A stretch of 64,000 bases of DNA from the NCBI GenBank assembly GCA_963682175.1, contig OY821784.1, positions 22,177,621 through 22,241,620 on the forward strand, read 5' to 3'. The notes beneath the pieces were generated by a model. The model ran no database searches. It had not been told where the DNA came from and saw only the letters and a program-made list of their open reading frames with translations. Source of the DNA: Triglochin maritima (lineage: Eukaryota > Streptophyta > Magnoliopsida > Alismatales > Juncaginaceae). The position numbers were made by a program, and so were the translations under genes. Below, piece by piece: positions 12,358-23,031 of this stretch. Positions within the stretch are counted from its first letter, which is position 1, and each line of letters opens with the position of its first letter.

Positions 12358-13384
12358 AGAATGTGCATAGACGGGAAGACGGGGGACACAGGAAAGAAAG
12401 AATGACTCGGGAGAGAAGGGAAGAAGTCCTTCTGCTATGGCGGATGGTTACAGGTAGAAGCACACAAGCAAACAAGGCTCAAGCAATCCTAAGGTCGTTA
12501 TAGGTCCTTACAGCTAAACGACGCCTAACTGCGAGGTCACACGGCCTCAACACGCCTCACCTCCCTACGACGAGGACCACAAAGCCCAGCAAGTGAGCCA
12601 AGATCCGGAGATCTCGTCTCTCCTACTATCGACAAAGTGGACAACGTCGATCAGGTCATGACGGTCGGAACCGGATCACTCTTCTAATGCGCCCGAAATC
12701 CATAGGACCAATGTCTACTTGATTTTTAAAATTAGGCTCTTTATTAGTGTGGTTTGTGGGGCGAAGGAAAGGGTGATGAAATCCCCCACCTTATCTTTTA
12801 TGGGACAGCCTCTCCTTAGTAGCGTTTAGGAGTCCTAATCTAGCAATCAACTCTCCAAACAAACGCTCAACTCACACTTGTTTCAATGCACTTCCTACTA
12901 ACTAATGCATGTTCATACGAAATGGATGAATGAGAGTAGAAGGTGCGTACCTCACGCCAGCACTCAGCAACTGAAAATAAAGCTAAAATGAAAGACAATC
13001 TATATGCCTAAGTCACATACATGATGCATGACCTAAACAAAAAGAATGCCTAATCTTTTGCTTTGGGTTTTAGGGTCCAAGTTGCTTAAAGGAGGTTTGA
13101 GTATTGATCTGGGAATAAACTATAAGTCAAAACATGCCAAATCAAGTCCCAGATCACTACATCAATTATGTAAACATGCCACAAAAATAAGAGAGTAAAC
13201 TAAGCTCACCAGACCGCCAATTGGCGGTCTCAGACCGCTGATTGGCGGTCCAAAGGGCCCAGGTTGGCCACCAACTTCTCATGTGGCTTCTCCTGGCCAC
13301 TCCAAGTCTCCTGAAACAAAGAAAAACTACAAAACACAAATTAAATCCACTCGAATCGTCCAGACAAGAGTCTGGATTGGCACC
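12358..13384 (-). other. D 5' leader with palindrome pair
   Basis: This non-coding leader is homologous to those of A, E and H. It holds a palindrome pair at 13211-13230 (AGACCGCCAATTGGCGGTCT, perfect over 20 bp) and 13232-13251 (AGACCGCTGATTGGCGGTCC), centres 21 bp apart. On the minus strand CTGGTGAGC follows directly, a likely 5' splice donor. Confidence 0.75.
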
Positions 13385-13402
13385 TCCCCGGCAACGGCGC
13401 CA
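13385..13402 (-). other. D primer binding site, tRNA-Asp type
   Basis: The complement is TGGCGCCGTTGCCGGGGA, next to the inner end of the D 5' LTR. Confidence 0.9.
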
Positions 13403-13408
13403 AAAACT

Positions 13409-14474
13409 TGTTGAACGTTTTATTTTAAACCGCAAGTGCATGGCCGCGTTGAAGCAGTGGCAAATACGGGTCATCCTCAGGGACGTGAGCAGCCTCTTGT
13501 TTGCACGAAATCAAGTGGCAAAAATATGGAGAAGAGAGTTGTTTATGCTACTCTACGCTACACTACACTACGAAATACGAAATGCGAAAGAAAGCAACAA
13601 ACGATTAACTAAAACTTAACTAAGAACAAAAGAAGAGTGCTGAAATTCAGAAGTGGAAGAACCCCTAAGGGGTGGAGTGAGTGCACACATGCAAAGAGGT
13701 GGGTGTTGAAAACATTCTTTATGCACAATTGAAGGTGGTGTATCATGCATAGGAAGTGTCTAGATGTTATGGCAAAACCTATCAATCTATTCACCAACCT
13801 AGTTGATTAACATTTACATATACAAGTTGTTTATTTCAGAACCTAAACAAGCATGAGAGGTGTCTAATCATTTTGGCAAAACTCATCAAGTTATAAATTC
13901 TATCCTAGACAAGCAAGCATACATTCATGTTTTATCAACACATTGGAAATAAAGCATTCATTCCATTCTCTAATGCATGTATGTACATCTACTCCACCCC
14001 CCAAAGGGGATGGAACTACTCACTACACATTACACTAATTATTAAACTAAGCAAGGAAAGAATATTAACTAAGCTACTAAAACTAATGAAAAGTAATTAA
14101 ACAAAGTAAAGCAAGAAATATGAAACAAACAACTAACAAATGACTCACATTTCAAGTAGCATTAACAAATGGCAACATGACTGGACCACCAATTAGCGGT
14201 CCATAAACTTTGGATCGGGTTGGAATTTGTTGTGGGCTTTTCTTGCTGGTATTGTTTGTCTTTGATGCGGTTACTTGACTTGTTGGAGCTCCGACCCGAA
14301 GAGAATTGCCAAAATACTCCCCATGATGGTGTGGAGTTTTTGGGTCCTTTTATGCTTCATCTCTTCAAACCTATTTATTTCTGAAAACTAAACATAAAAC
14401 TCATTACGTAGCATTGTTTAGGTGAGAGATAATAGATATAAGATACAAATATAAGCATGAAATGATGTCAATCA
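13409..14474 (-). repeat. D 5' LTR
   Basis: The ends are TGTTGAACG...GTCAATCA and the length is 1066 bp. It carries one decayed palindrome (14183-14202). It lacks the TATAAATA segment found in A, E and H between the palindromes and the R region, so this copy has probably lost its promoter. Confidence 0.85.
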
Positions 14475-14688
14475 ACCTTCTTCCTCTCACAATCCGAAAG
14501 GGAACACTTCGGGCTTTCACCGAAATCCTTGCTTCTTGAACATCAAATGAGTGGGACAACACTCTCTAAATATTGAGCACACTTTGAGTATGATTTGCAA
14601 ATGATCAAATGTGTGGAATTTAAGCTTAGAGTGTAGGACTGGGGAAATTGGAGCTTGGGAGTTTCTCTCTAGTGTATGTGACAAATGA
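14475..14688 (-). repeat. C 3' LTR, inner fragment
   Basis: It matches 47620-47832 of the C 5' LTR. It starts with the ACCTT duplicated by D and stops at GTGACAAATG. Beyond that point the sequence is C internal DNA, so the U3 part of this LTR (about 1 kb, including the palindrome array) is deleted. Confidence 0.8.
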
Positions 14689-15322
14689 TCATATGCAAAT
14701 CATACTCAAACTCTTATGAATGTGCTCCCCCTATGAACGTGCATAGTTTTTGTTCAATTATAATCAAATTTCAAGTTACCCCCTTTATTATCTCTCCCCC
14801 TTTGACATCTATCAAAAATTATAAGATATAAGCATTGAATTTTGGATGTCTTGTAATGAAGTTGCTCCCCCTAAACTTTGCACTTCATTACACTAAGAAA
14901 ATGATATTCATTAAACTCCCCCTATCAATATGAATATGATTTTTTAACTAAGTTCAATTCTTAATTCTCCCCTATTAACATCAAGTAAATATTACAATAT
15001 AGCATGTGATGTATTCATTTCCCATTTTTAACATCCATTTAAAAATTTGACACTTAAGCAATGGATGTTATTCAAATTTAAAGATTTGCAATGAATGAAT
15101 ATTTGATATGTCAATTAAGCATGTAAAACCTAGACTAGTGAAGCTTTGAATTGGTTCCAATCTCATTTGGTGATGCAATCGGCTTTGAATTTGACTCTTA
15201 AGCTTGCCCGGTCACCACCGATTTCCTCATCAAACACCTACAAGTGTAGATTTAGGTACCCAAACAACTTTGGGTCCTTGAATTTTAGATTTGGGAACCC
15301 AAACCATTTTGGTTTTAGGAGC
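14689..15322 (-). pseudogene. C internal remnant (3' region and VWVPKS segment)
   Basis: The left part carries repeated CTCCCCCT tracts, which on the minus strand are AGGGGGAG polypurine-like runs typical of Sirevirus 3' regions. The right part (about 15210-15322) encodes on the minus strand a segment with repeated VWVPKS, which in Sireviruses follows gag. All of integrase, RT and RNase H is missing between them. Confidence 0.65.
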
Positions 15323-15449
15323 TGATTGACATCATTTCATGCTTATATTTGTACCTTATATCCATTATCTTACACCTAAGCAATGCTACGTGACGAGTTT
15401 TATGTTTAGTTTTCAGAAATAAAGAGGTTTGAAGAGAAGAGCCATGAAA

Positions 15450-15538
15450 GGACCCAAAAGCAGGAAAAAAGGACCTAATTATGAGACCTGAGGACCAAGA
15501 TGCAAGGGGGAAGGACCTGATCGTAAGACAGAAGGACC
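15450..15538. promoter_or_regulatory. 21-bp-period GGACC array in U3 (A)
   Basis: GGACC starts at 15450, 15471, 15492, 15513 and 15534, every step exactly 21 bp, or two turns of B-DNA. Because 21 is seven codons, the array also makes a misleading open frame. The 3' LTR repeats it. Confidence 0.85.
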
Positions 15539-15690
15539 TAAGAGCAAAACAGGAAACTCCACACCATCATGAGGAGTATTTTGTCAATTCGATTCGGGTC
15601 GGAGCTCCACTAAACCAACCAGATGCATCTAAGACCAAGAAACACTTCAAGAAAAGCCCACAAAGAAAACCAGACGGATCTAAACCTTAT

Positions 15691-15731
15691 AGACCGCCAA
15701 TTGGCGGTCTGGAACCGCTAATTGGCGGTCC
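15691..15731. promoter_or_regulatory. U3 palindrome pair of A
   Basis: AGACCGCCAATTGGCGGTCT (15691-15710) is a perfect 20-bp palindrome. ACCGCTAATTGGCGGT (15715-15730) is the second, with one mismatch. The centres are 22 bp apart, about 130-150 bp upstream of TATA. The core contains CCAAT on both strands, so NF-Y or an E2F-like factor is conceivable. Confidence 0.8.
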
Positions 15732-15850
15732 ATTTAGCCCAGAATCCATCTAGTTTTCTGTAGCACGTGTATTAGTGTATTCTTAGTGTATTTTTGGTAT
15801 TGGTTTAGTCCCACATCGGGGGATTGTCCCGGATTAGCTTTTTCCATGCT

Positions 15851-15858
15851 TATAAATA
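15851..15858 (+). promoter_or_regulatory. TATA box of A 5' LTR
   Basis: TATAAATA is followed by GAACTCTTCACC. The same box is at 33022-33029 in the 3' LTR and at 35379 and 45628 in E. Confidence 0.75.
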
Positions 15859-16839
15859 GAACTCTTCACCTCCCATTGTAGCCATCTCTCCCTCTTGGTG
15901 GCCATCTTCCCTACTAAGAGTGAAGCCTTGAAGCAAAACTCTAGTGGAGGAAGAGCTACTTGTAATTGAGTGAGTTAATAATATAAGTTTTCTTTTAATG
16001 ATGTTGTTTCTCTCTTAGTTTAATTTCCTTTCCTTTGCATGCTTGTTTGTTTGTTTAGTTTTATGCTTCTTTAATATTTCTTGCTTAAGTAGTATAAATT
16101 TCAATTCAGTATTATGCTTTCCTTTGCTAAATTAGTTAGTGTAATGAGTAGTGAGTAGTTCCATCCCCATTTGGGGGGTGGAGAAATATGTGATATAATT
16201 ATGTAGTGTATTAAGTGTGTGTTATTTTTATCCATTGAGCTTTATATGATTTCCATAACCATCTAATGGGTCTCCACTCTTATCTTTGATATGCTAATGC
16301 TCTTGAATGAAGCTTAGCTTATGCTTTGATTAGTGGACCTATTTTATGGGGAATGATAAGGTTAGGATATGGATGAAGTTAATATTGGAAACACAATTTG
16401 TAATGTATGTACTCTTGTTGCCTTTTCCTTAGCTAATGTCTTGTATGTTTTAATGATGTAGTCATCTTAATTCATGTAGAGGCATAGTAGGGTCTAGTCT
16501 TTATACTTGAGTTCATGTAGCTTCATTCCAATCATTGTCTTGTATGTTTTAATGATGTAGTCTTATCTTAATTCATGTAGAGGCAAGATTGGATGTAGTT
16601 TTATGATTTCATGCACTACATGTTGTGAAGAGCTTAATTGAACACACACACACACACATCTTTATGTTCACATCAGTTCTCTACCCCCTTTGGGGTTTAG
16701 TTTTATTGCTTATCTTTCATTTCCATTTGCATTGTAGTGTAGTTTAGTGTAACCAATCCTTTTCTCCTTTCTTTACCTCTCGCCTTCGAATAAACCAAGT
16801 GTCGACACACCTCCTAGTGGACGACCCGTATTTGCCACC

Positions 16840-16853
16840 GCTTCAACGCGGCC
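16840..16853 (+). promoter_or_regulatory. Conserved U5 hairpin
   Basis: CCGC-TTCAAC-GCGG could form a 4-bp stem with a 6-nt loop. It sits in a block, GCCACCGCTTCAACGCGG then CCGTGCACTTGCGG, found near the inner end of every Athila-type LTR here. In F the stem is CGTC/GACG, a paired change. In I this register is broken and a shifted one is possible. Confidence 0.5.
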
Positions 16854-16894
16854 GTGCACTTGCGGTTAAATATAAACGAGATCAATCAAGTTTT

Positions 16895-16912
16895 TGGCGC
16901 CGTTGCCAGGGA
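16895..16912 (+). other. A primer binding site, tRNA-Asp type
   Basis: TGGCGCCGTTGCCAGGGA lies six bases after the LTR. It matches the tRNA-Asp 3' end except for A at 16908. Confidence 0.9.
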
Positions 16913-17936
16913 GGTGCTCTGTCCAGACCTTGGTTTGGACGATTCGAGGGGTTTTTAATTTTTTGTTTTTAGTTTTTCTTAGTTTCAGGGAATCACAATG
17001 TCAAGGGGAGGCTACTGGAGAAGTTTGAGGAAGCGCCGACCTAAACAGACCGCCAATCAGCGGTGGAAGACCGCCAATTGGCGGCCTGGTGAGCGTTTAT
17101 TTCCTTGAAATTTTTGTTGGTAGTTAGACTTGAAATTTCTGTTATCTGGGAGCCCAAGTTTGCATGCTTTGAACTCTGGTTTGCTCCCAGATCATTAATC
17201 ACTCCCCCATTAATCAACTTGGACCATAAAACTCAAAGCAAAAGATTAGACTTCTTGCCATCTAGGTCATGCACCATTGGTAGACCTTGCATGCATTTGT
17301 CTTTTCTTTGCTTTACATTTTGTCGTTGATTGCTGGCGTGAGGTACGTGCACCCACATCCCTCATTCATGCATGTTTCTTTCATGCATTAATTAGTAAGG
17401 TGCATCGGGACAAGAGTGAGAGAGCGTTTGATTGGAGCGATTGATTGCTAGATCTAGGATCAAATCGCTACTAAGGAGGGGCTGTCCCATAAAAGATAAG
17501 GTGGGGGATTTCATCACCCTTTCCTTGGCCCCAAAAACCACTCTTAATAAAGCCTTAACTAAAAGCAAGTAGACATTGGCCCTAAGGAATTCGGACGCAC
17601 TAGGAGAGTAATCTAGTCGAGACCGTCATGACCTGATCGGCGTTGCCTACCTTGTCGATAGTAGGAGGTACTGGATCTCCGGATCTGGTATCACTTGCTG
17701 GGCATTGTGGTCCTCGTTGTAGGGAGGTGAGGCGTGTCGAGGCTAGTGACCTCGAAGTTAGGCGTCGTCTAGCTTAAGGACCCATTGCCTTACATTGTTT
17801 GAGCCGTGCTTGCTAGTTAGGCTTCTTCCTGATCCCACTACCCACGCTCGCTCTAGGAATTCTTCTCTCCTCACCTGAGTCATCTCCTCATCTATTCTCT
17901 ACGTTTAGTCTCCTCCTCTAGTACACCATCTGTTGT
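16913..17936 (+). other. A 5' leader, with palindrome pair and possible splice donor
   Basis: This is non-coding sequence between primer site and gag. It carries AGACCGCCAATCAGCGGTGG (17047-17066) and GACCGCCAATTGGCGGCC (17069-17086), centres 21 bp apart. They repeat the U3 palindromes and are followed at once by CTG|GTGAGC (donor GT at 17089). A pyrimidine-rich stretch ending TTTAG near 17909 could be the acceptor of a leader intron of about 0.8 kb. The splicing is inferred, not shown. Confidence 0.65.
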
Positions 17937-20900
17937 GTGTTTGGTAGAGTCGAGTCGAGCATTTTTATGCGAGGTTGGGCTCGTTCTGGTGAGAGCGCTC
18001 GACTCGAAAGAGTGCTTATTTCTGAGATGGAAGATCTTGGTGATCGACCATCTCCGCCTCGTGCTCCTTTGGAGCAAGAAGGCGAGTCGTCTCGTGGTGG
18101 CGAGGGAGACCGGGTTCCATACATGGACTACCTCGGTCCGTTTCAACCACCACGTAGACCTCCTTCTCCTCCTCCTCTGACTCGAGAGGAAGGGAGATTC
18201 GGTCAGGATCGAGTTCTAGGTGCACCACCACCTTTAGCTCGACATGATAGGCCGATGACCTTGTGGGAGCGGACCCATCCTGTTCGGGCCGCGCAACCTT
18301 CTTGCATAGTTGTTCCCCCTGCTCGCGGGAACAACTATGAGCTGAAACCTCAGTATGTGAGCATGCTTCCAACCTTTACTGCCAATAAGGAGGATCCGTA
18401 TATTTTTATACGCGAATTCGAGGAAGTATGCTCCATGTTCAAGCTTCAACAGCTTGACGAGGATTCTGTCCGGTTGAGGATGATTTCGTTCGCATTGAAG
18501 GATAATGCGAAGAAATGGATGTATAGCCTCCCGGCGAGCTCGATTCGGTCTTGGGATGACTTTGTGACCGTCTTTCTGAAGAGATTTTTCCCTCAAAGGA
18601 AAACTCAACAGATACGGCACCAGATACATCAAATGTATCAGACCGAGACCGAATCTTTTCATGGTTTCTTTGAGAGGTTCAAGGACCTTCTCCAGCAATG
18701 CCCTCATCATGGACTTGAGCTATGCCAGCTGTGCCAGATTGTTTATGAGGGCATCAACTACAACACCCGCACATTGTTGGAGTCGATGTGTCAGGGTGAC
18801 TTCCAAATGAAACCCATCGAGGAGGCATGGGACACTTTTGAATCCATGGCTGAGCGCACCTTCGAGTGGGACACCATGAGAGAGCCACCAGCCGCCAGGT
18901 CTTCTGGTCGAGCTGGATCATATCATGTTGAGTCGACTATCGCGTTTGAGGCGAAAATGGCTGCTCTCATGCGTAGGATAGAGAGTTTGGAGATGGACCG
19001 AGCTCCTGTAGCTCAGGTCGCTACTCCCGGGTGTACTAGGTGTGGACTGTCGGGACATGATGACTTGGAGTGCGCTTACGCTCCAAGAGATACTGAGCAT
19101 GCAAATGCGATGTATCACCAAAGGCCCCGAAACGACCCGTACAGTCAGTCCTATAACCCGGGATGGCGTAACCATCCTAACTTCTCTTGGGGGTCTAGTG
19201 GAGGACACGGTCAGAGCTCGCACGCTCAACCTCAACCTCCACCTTATCAACCTCCACGCCCATCGGCGACCTACCAACCCCCACATCAAAGGTCTCAGCA
19301 CCAAAATTACCAACCTGGTCAGGCCTCTTCGTCGGGTTATTCTAACCAGACTCCACAACCCCAGCGGGTTGACCCTAAGGACTCTACCATTGAACAAACC
19401 CTTCAAGCATTCATGCAGAGCACTCAATCCATGCTTGCGGCCAACAATAATACGGTCAAAGCATTGGAAATGCAAGTAAGCCAGTTGGCTCATCAGCTCC
19501 ATGAACGCGAGAAGGGTCAATTCCCGAGTCAACCTGTGGTAAATCCCAGGGGTCAGCCTGCTAATACCAGGCAGAATGTACACAATGTTGAAAGTGACCC
19601 TTCCCAACATGCTAATGTTATTCATACCTTGAGATCGGGAAGGGTCGTTGACAACAATGTGAACATGCCGGAAGCCAATCCTGTTGGCAAGTCTTCCGAG
19701 GAGAGTCTTGAGCCTGTCAAGGAACCTAATTCTGAGACTCCTCCTCGTGATTCCTATGTCCCCAAGGCACCATTCCCTCATTGGTTGACTAAAAAACGTG
19801 ATGAGCATTGGGATAAGATCGTTGAGGTACTTAGGCAAGTAAAGGTGAACATCCCGTTGTTGGACGTTGTTCAACAAATGCCACCGTATGCCAAGTTCCT
19901 CAAAGACCTTTGCACCACCAAGAGAAAAACAAATGTGCCCAAGAAGGCCTTCTTGGCCGCCAATGTGAGCTCCATATTGACACAACCCATGACTGTCAAG
20001 TACAAGGACCCTGGTTGTCCAACTGTCTCTTGCATGATTGGGAATGTGACCATATCTCAAGCTCTATTGGATTTGGGGGCATCTGTGAATCTCCTGCCTT
20101 ACTCAGTCTACGTCAACCTTGGGATAGGCGATCTTAAACCAACGAGGACAACCCTCCAGTTGGCTGATAGATCTGTCAAAATCCCACGAGGGAGTGTGGA
20201 GGATGTCCTTATCAAAGTGGGGGAGTTCGTATTTCCAGTTGATTTCATCATCTTGGATACCGAACCCGTGTCCAACCCACAAGGACAAATTCCTGTAATC
20301 CTTGGGAGGCCATTTCTTGCGACATCTAATGCTTTGATCAATTGTCGCAATGGCTTGATGAGGTTGTCTTTTGGAAACCTCACGGCGGATTTCAACATCT
20401 TCACTCTTGGTAAGCAACCTGGGCTCTTCGACGACTCAGTCGGAGCCAATTTCATCCAGGACACGGATGAGCCCGATTCATTAGGCATGTTCGACTCACA
20501 TCGACATATTATTGAGGTGCCTAATGATCAGGTTGCGAGTGAAGAGGATCTTGAGGAATCCGCCAGCATATCTCTGGACGAGGAGGCACATCTGGGTGCT
20601 TGCTCCTCTTACCCCGTGGCTCTTGAGCCACTTGAAATTAACTCTGAATCCGACAAGGACCCACCTATGGTCGAGCTTAAACCGCGCCCCGATAACCTAA
20701 AGTACATCTTTTTAGGGGATAATGAGACCTTGCCACTCATTATTGCTTCTGATCTTGAAAAAGATCAAGAGGTTGCCCTCAAAAGAGTACTCTTTGAAAA
20801 CAAAGAGGCGATCGGGTGGTCCTTGAAGGATATCAAGGGAATTAGCCCTGGTATTGTTCAGCATCGGATCCACATGGAAGAGGATTCTAGGCCCCGCAGG

Positions 20901-23031
20901 GACCCACAACGGAGATTGAATCCTGTACTAAAAGAAGCCGTCCGAAAGGAGGTTCTTAAGTGCTTGGATCATGGCATAATCTATCCTATCTCTGACAGTT
21001 CGTGGGTGAGTCCTGTCCATGTGGTTCCCAAGAAGTCAGGCGTGACGGTTGTGGAGAATGAGCATAATGAGCTTATCCCGACACGCCTGCAAACTGGCTG
21101 GCGAGTTTGCGTTGATTATCGCAAGCTCAATGCGGCAACGCGGAAAGATCATTTCCCGTTGCCATTCATTGATCAGATGTTGGAAAGGTTGGCCGGACAT
21201 GAGTACTATTGTTTTCTTGATGGATACTCCGGTTACAACCAAATTCCCATCGCCCCCGAGGACCAAGAGAAAACCACATTCACTTGTCCCTTTGGCACGT
21301 TTGCCTACCGTCGCATGCCCTTTGGGTTATGCAATGCGCCGGCAACGTTTCAGAGGTGTATGATCAGCATCTTCTCCGATATGGTTGAGCGTTTCCTTGA
21401 GATCTTCATGGACGACTTTTCCATATTTGGCGCTTCCTTTGATGAGTGCCTTCATCACTTGAGCCTTGTCCTCAAGCGATGCCGTGAGAAGAACCTCGCT
21501 CTCAATTGGGAGAAATGTCACTTCATGGTGAAGCGAGGGATTGTACTTGGACATGTGGTCTCAAGTAGGGGAATTGAGGTCGATCCCGCGAAAGTGGGTA
21601 TCATTGCTAATCTCCCACCGCCACGCAATGTGAAGGATATCCGCGCCTTTTTGGGGCATGCTGGATTCTATCGGCGGTTCATTCGGGATTTTAGCAAAAT
21701 CGCTCGACCTCTCACCGCCTTGTTGGCTAAGGATGCCATTTTTGAGTTCACACCGGATTGCCACCATGCCTTTTTGACCTTGAAGAAAGAGTTGACTTCA
21801 GCTCCCATTATTAAGGCACCGGTGTGGACTGAACCCTTTGAGTTAATGTGTGATGCATCTGACTTCGTTGTGGGAGCAGTGCTTGGGCAACGATTGGACA
21901 AATTGCCTCATGTGATCTACTATGCCAGTAGAACACTCAATGATGCCCAATTGAACTACACTGTGACCGAGAAGGAATTCTTAGCGATCATATTTGCTTT
22001 GGAGAAATTCCGGTCGTACTTGATTGGCTCCCACGTGATTATCTATTCTGATCACACAGCCATCAAGCACCTCATGGCGAAGAAAGATGCAAAATCCCGA
22101 CTCTTGAGATGGATCTTGTTGTTACAAGAATTCGATCTCGAGATTCGGGACAAAAAAGGGTGTGAAAACGTTGTAGCTGACCACTTGTCTCGTCTAGAGA
22201 CGACCAACCCACAGGACCAAATCATTGACGACAAATTTCCTGACGAGCAGTTGTTCATGATCGAAGATAACCCTTGGTTTGCCGACATCGTGAACTACCT
22301 CGTGACCGAGCAATTTCCTGTGGGTTGGTCAAAATCTGACCAATCCAAATTTAGATCGTATGTCAAATTCTTTCACTGGGACGACCCCTACCTATTCAAA
22401 TACTGCTCTGACCAAATTTTCAGGCGGTGCGTCCCAGATACCGAGTTCCAAAGTGTGCTCCATTTCTGCCATTCCAAGGCATGTGGAGGACACTTTGGAG
22501 CAAAGAAAACTGCTGCCAAGGTGCTCCAATCTGGATTCTACTGGCCCTCTCTTTTCAAGGATGCTTACGACTTTTGTAAGCAATGTGATAGGTGCCAGCG
22601 CCTTGGTAGGATTGGTCGACGTGACATGATGCCTTTGCAAAATGTCCTTGTTGTCGACATCTTCGATGTGTGGGGCATCGATTTCATGGGTCCTTTCCCG
22701 AACTCTTTCGGGAATGTTTACATTCTGGTGGCCGTTGACTATGTGTCTAAGTGGGTTGAGGCTATACCCACAAAGACCAATGACAACAAGGTGGTCACCA
22801 AATTCTTGAGGGACATTTTTACGCGATTTGGTACTCCACGTACCATAATCAGCGATAGGGGTACCCACTTCTGTAATCGCTCCTTTGAAGCGCTTATGAG
22901 GAAATATTCGATCACCCACAAGCTTGCGACCCCATACCATCCGCAAACTAGTGGGCAGGTCGAAATCTCTAACCGTCAATTAAAGCAAATTCTTGAGAAG
23001 ACGGTTAGTTCCTCGAGGAAGGATTGGTCTA
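17937..23031 (+). CDS. A gag-pol, N-terminal part (gag, protease, RT, RNase H, integrase core)
   Basis: One frame of 1698 codons. In order it encodes a retrotransposon gag domain (about residues 130-290), a zinc knuckle [14 protein letters not shown] (about 365), an aspartic protease with [10 protein letters not shown] (about 710), RT with VDYRKLN (about 1058) and FMDD in place of YxDD (about 1156), RNase H (CDASDF about 1303, [19 protein letters not shown]), then integrase with an HHCC finger ([11 protein letters not shown] to CDRC, about 1508-1550) and a D, D, E core (GIDFMG, ISDRG, GQVE). The first ATG at 17937 fits, and 18024 is another possible start. The frame is cut at 23031 by element B after KDWS. 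The product would make and integrate element cDNA in virus-like particles and the nucleus. No other stop or frameshift is seen. Confidence 0.93.

Larger units (their letters stand above)
2454..14474 (-). mobile_element. D: degenerate non-autonomous Athila-like element
   Basis: D is flanked by ACCTT on both sides and lies in the 3' LTR of C. On the minus strand it reads 5' LTR (13409-14474), tRNA-Asp primer site, leader, gag-protease pseudogene (12357 to 9353) and a split 3' LTR. The 3' LTR was hit by element H, leaving parts at 2454-2844 and 8966-9352. Its 3' untranslated region and the first part of its 3' LTR are missing: the reading frame runs straight into LTR sequence at about 9352. RT, RNase H and integrase are absent. 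Confidence 0.8.
15323..16888 (+). repeat. A 5' LTR
   Basis: The ends are TGATTGACATC...GATCAATCA and the length is 1566 bp. It is close to identical to the 3' LTR (32494-34074) except for microsatellite length near 16650 and a divergent tract at about 16711-16775. Two C/G hairpins (near 16168 and 16683) lie in the transcribed part. Confidence 0.92.

Noticed and set aside
2454..14474. D and H as one recombinant tandem (LTR-internal-LTR-internal-LTR)
   Set aside because: The D LTR is interrupted between two copies of ATTAA and continues on the far side of H, which fits simple insertion of H into a D LTR plus deletions.
15481..15753. A 90-codon open frame (KDL...RQKDLRAKQ) repeated at 32652-32924, with relatives at 2841 and 8502
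   Set aside because: It lies in U3 upstream of TATA. The repeat of seven codons is the 21-bp GGACC array, and the same DNA in E is not open in that frame.
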